Positions 50,482 to 54,704 of a DNA stretch of 54,704 nucleotides are shown one piece after another. The position numbers and the translations under genes are program-made. Within the stretch, counting starts at the first letter, position 1, and every line of letters begins with the position of its first letter. Source of the DNA: Actinomycetota bacterium (GTDB lineage: Bacteria; Actinomycetota; Coriobacteriia; Anaerosomatales; UBA912); assembly GCA_023488435.1 (NCBI GenBank), contig JAMDCK010000009.1, positions 1 through 54,704 of the forward strand, read 5' to 3'. The notes beneath the pieces are model-generated. The model saw only the letters and a list, made by a program, of their open reading frames with translations, was not told the DNA's origin and did not search any database.

Positions 50482-50510
50482 ATTATCGTGGCATCACTCG
50501 GAACATTCAA
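50482..50510 (-). promoter_or_regulatory. Promoter of the mntA-hepT pair
   Basis: TTGAAT (50505-50510), a 17-base spacer, and GATAAT (50482-50487, 5 of 6) on the minus strand form a good sigma-70-type promoter. It lies in the 87-base gap after folK, about 35 bases before the start at 50441, so the module is separate from the fol operon. Confidence 0.6.
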
Positions 50511-50528
50511 CTTTCAGCGACTACCCGA

Positions 50529-51377
50529 TCACTCCTCCCCCGCATCGCTCCAGTCGATCGGTGCCGCGGCGATCGACGCAAGCAGCTCGCGCGCCCGTAC
50601 GGCATCTGGCGCAGGCACCTTGAGCGTGTACCGCCGAGTGAACCCGTAGGGATCGCTGGCGAGCTTGGGGTCGAACGGGTCCCACATCCATGCGATGCGC
50701 TCCTGCGTCAGGACCATCTCGGCCAAGGAGCCCTCGACCTGCCCGGCCATACCGACCTGCCCCGGAAATCCGCCGAGCACGAACGCGGGCCCCCGCGAGA
50801 ATGGCGCCGGATCCTCGCCGAACTCCAGCACGGTCTCCCACTCGTGGCCGACGGCCGCCACCGATGGCGGGCGGGAGAAGCCCGGCACCGGACCCAAGTC
50901 GCGGACCACGCGCCCGACGCGCACGCTATCCCGCGTGACCGGCGACCCGTCGGGCCACCTCGCGTCGGCGTCGACTTCGAGCAGCGGCGTGATCACGAAG
51001 TCCCGCTCGGCCATCCGAAGGTGCGGGATGATCGCCGCGCCGCTCGTGCGCTCCTCGCCTTGCGCGAGCAGGATGTCGATGTCGATGACCCGCGGTGCGT
51101 TGCGCTCGGCCCCGGGATCGCGCCCCAACCCGACCTCGATGTCCTTGACGGCCGCAAGCAGGTTCTCCACCTGCAGCGAAGTCTCGATGATCGCCACCGC
51201 GTTCACGAAGACGGGGCTGCTCGCATTCGGCCAGGGTTCGCTCTCAACCGCCGAGGAGACCGCCATCACCGAGGTCCCTTCGAGCGCCTCGACATGCGCG
51301 AGCGCCTTGGCGATCGCGGCTAGCTTGTCGCCGCCCGGCAGGTCCAGATTGCTTCCCAGCCCGATGTGGACGCGCAT
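50529..51377 (-). CDS. folK: HPPK (6-hydroxymethyl-7,8-dihydropterin pyrophosphokinase) with C-terminal extension
   Basis: A 282-residue protein. Residues 1-165 are HPPK, with 'VHIGLGSNLDLPGGDKLAAI' at the start, 'AVESEPWPN' and 'FVNAVAIIET' in the core, and the signature 'RNAPRVIDIDILLAQG'. Residues 170-282 form an extra domain I do not recognise ('WETVLEFGEDP', 'ERIAWMWDPFDPKLASDPYG'). HPPK alone is usually 150-180 residues. It activates the pterin for FolP. ATG 51377 has GAGG 9 bases upstream and lies 5 bases after folP. FolB, which supplies the substrate, is not encoded next to it. Confidence 0.9.
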   Translation of the reverse strand: MRVHIGLGSNLDLPGGDKLAAIAKALAHVEALEGTSVMAVSSAVESEPWPNASSPVFVNAVAIIETSLQVENLLAAVKDIEVGLGRDPGAERNAPRVIDIDILLAQGEERTSGAAIIPHLRMAERDFVITPLLEVDADARWPDGSPVTRDSVRVGRVVRDLGPVPGFSRPPSVAAVGHEWETVLEFGEDPAPFSRGPAFVLGGFPGQVGMAGQVEGSLAEMVLTQERIAWMWDPFDPKLASDPYGFTRRYTLKVPAPDAVRARELLASIAAAPIDWSDAGEE

Positions 51378-51382
51378 GGCTC

Positions 51383-52222
51383 TCACCCTCTAGATAGTGC
51401 CCTGGCAACACACAGGGCCTGGACGGTCTCGGCGACATCGTGCGTCCGGATCACGGCGGCACCCCTTGCGGCACCCATCACCGCTGCGGCGATGCTGCCG
51501 CCCAGGCGATTCTTAGGTCCGCCGGCCGATGCGCCACACAGGTCCGCGATGAAGCGCTTGCGCGACGCCCCCAGCATGACCGGATAGCCTGCCGAAGCGA
51601 ACTCGTGCAGCGAGCGCATCAGCGCCAGGTTGTGCTCGATCGTCTTACCAAAACCTATCCCCGGATCCAAACAGATGCGCTCGCGTGCGACTCCTTCGGC
51701 GAGTAGCGCGTCCGCTCGGGAAAGTAGATGCTGCTTCACCTCGGCGACCACGTCGTCGTAGACGGGCCGCTCCTGCATCGTCGTCGGCTCGCCGAGCATG
51801 TGCATGACCACCAGTCCCGCATCCGAAGCGGCGGCCACCTGGCGCATCTTGGGGTCAGCGAATCCGGTGACGTCGTTGATCACGCTCGCGCCCATCTCGA
51901 TGGCGGCTGCGGCCACCGACGCGTGGCGCGTGTCGACGGATACCGGGAAGCCCCCTTCGGCAGCTAAAGCAGCCACCACGGGCAGCACGCGGGCCGCTTC
52001 CTCATCGGGATCGACCGCGTCCGCGCCCGGACGGGTGGACTCCCCGCCCACGTCGATCATGTGAGCGCCGGCGTCGAGGAGGTCTTGTGCGTGTCGGACG
52101 GCGCTCTCGATGCAGCCGTAGCGGCCGCCGTCGTAGAAGGAGTCCGGCGTCACGTTCACGATGCCCATCACCAGCGGACGGTCGCAAGTCAGTTCGATGG
52201 TGCCGCATCTCCAGATGCCCAT
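51383..52222 (-). CDS. folP: Dihydropteroate synthase
   Basis: A 279-residue TIM-barrel enzyme that joins the pterin to p-aminobenzoate. 'LVMGIVNVTPDSFYDGGRYG' and 'AGAHMIDVGGESTRPGADAV' are the two signature loops, 'ASVINDVTGFADPKM' and 'LDPGIGFGKTIEHNLALM' complete the site, and 'PVMLGASRKRFI' is the phosphate-binding loop. The ATG is 29 bases after folE with AAGGA upstream. Confidence 0.96.
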   Translation of the reverse strand: MGIWRCGTIELTCDRPLVMGIVNVTPDSFYDGGRYGCIESAVRHAQDLLDAGAHMIDVGGESTRPGADAVDPDEEAARVLPVVAALAAEGGFPVSVDTRHASVAAAAIEMGASVINDVTGFADPKMRQVAAASDAGLVVMHMLGEPTTMQERPVYDDVVAEVKQHLLSRADALLAEGVARERICLDPGIGFGKTIEHNLALMRSLHEFASAGYPVMLGASRKRFIADLCGASAGGPKNRLGGSIAAAVMGAARGAAVIRTHDVAETVQALCVARALSRG

Positions 52223-52251
52223 GATCGCCCGATCCTTCGCGTCAAGCGCGC

Positions 52252-52814
52252 CTATCTGCCGATGGTGATGAGTGACATGGCCTCGGCACGGGTGGCCGGG
52301 TTACTCTCGAAAAGTCCCCGAACGGCGCTGGTCGTCGTTATCGATCCGGGCTTCTGCACGCCACGCATCGACATGCACAGATGCTCGGCCTCGATCACGA
52401 CCATGACTCCGGCCGGCTCGAGACATCGCACCAGCGTATCGGCGATCTGCGAGGTGAGTCGCTCCTGGACCTGTGGGCGTCGCGCGTACGCGTCGACCAC
52501 GCGAGCGAGTTTCGACAAGCCGCATATCCGGCCGTCCTCGCCCGGGATGTAGGCCACATGCGCCCGCCCCATGAACGGCGTCAGGTGATGCTCGCACATC
52601 GAGTACAGCGCAATGTCTCGCAGAAGCACCATCTCCTGGTGCGCCTCGTTGAAGGTCACCCGGAAGTGCTCGGCGGGGTCGACGGTCATCCCGGCGAAGA
52701 CCTCCGAGTACATGTCGGCTACTCGCCGAGGCGTTTCGAGCAGCCCCTCGCGGTCGGGATCCTCCCCGACGCCCTCGAGGATGAGCCTCACGCCCGCCTC
52801 TATCTTCTCGCGGT

Positions 52815-52818
<4 letters not shown>
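52252..52818 (-). CDS. folE: GTP cyclohydrolase I (FolE type 1)
   Basis: A 188-residue enzyme making dihydroneopterin triphosphate from GTP. The zinc ligands are in '[20 protein letters not shown]' and '[17 protein letters not shown]', with '[20 protein letters not shown]' between. The size is standard. GTG 52818 overlaps the ftsH stop (GTGA), so it is translated with ftsH. Confidence 0.96.

Positions 52819-54704
<1,886 letters not shown>

Noticed and set aside
50382-51323. Plus-strand frame opposite mntA and folK (313 codons)
   Set aside because: No motif, and it spans the intergenic promoter and two genes read on the other strand.

Overview
The window is a gene-dense, high-GC bacterial chromosome segment of about 54.7 kb with 54 protein-coding genes (two cut by the window edges) and one tRNA. 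The genome uses GTG and TTG starts freely and links many genes by 4-base ATGA/GTGA overlaps. The gene families (siroheme-type heme synthesis with an AhbD-like protein, Ccm cytochrome c maturation with a Cys-type CcmE, CoaX, NadABC/PanBC) suggest a non-photosynthetic, probably anaerobic actinobacterium, perhaps near the Coriobacteriia. That placement is an inference from gene content only. I saw no CRISPR array, insertion sequence, rRNA or prophage.

Region 1 (1-15.8 kb) is a surface-polysaccharide locus. It has a GT4 glycosyltransferase (cut by the left edge), two GT2 transferases, a GT10 fucosyltransferase-like enzyme, a Wzx-type flippase and two FkbM methyltransferases. It then encodes two nucleotide-sugar routes. 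One is CDP-glucose to CDP-4-keto-3,6-dideoxyglucose chemistry (DdhA, DdhB, DdhC), with an acetolactate-synthase-like thiamine enzyme next to ddhC that suggests a branched-chain sugar such as yersiniose. The other is a UDP-GlcNAc route (CapE-like, WecB-like, RmlD-like) to a UDP-2-acetamido-2,6-dideoxy-L-hexose. galU closes the block.

Region 2 (15.8-31 kb) is one long minus-strand run for heme and cytochrome c. Reading in the direction of transcription it is ccmE, ccmF, ccmA, ccmB, ccmC, ccmD, a CcsA/HemX protein, a short precorrin-2 dehydrogenase, an SDR, hemA, hemC, hemD, tRNA-Ala(CGC), a small His/Cys-rich membrane protein, hemB, an AhbD-like radical SAM protein and hemL. No hemE, hemG/Y or hemH is present, so heme is probably made through siroheme. 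The run continues with a 15-base gap into galU.

Region 3 (31-44.4 kb) holds a HTH protein with a 'quinate 5-dehydrogenase'-family protein and coaX, a PhoB/PhoR-type two-component system, a YhaN/SbcD-like nuclease pair, birA-bioY with a perfect BirA operator, a DedA protein, and a two-gene thiolase / zinc-ribbon-3-hydroxyacyl-CoA dehydrogenase operon.

Region 4 (44.4-54.7 kb) is cofactor synthesis on the minus strand: ftsH-folE-folP-folK, a HepT/MntA toxin-antitoxin pair with its own promoter, then panB-panC-nadA-nadB-nadC. No folB is present. No intergenic gap exceeds 300 bases. The longest is the 222-base gap upstream of hemA.
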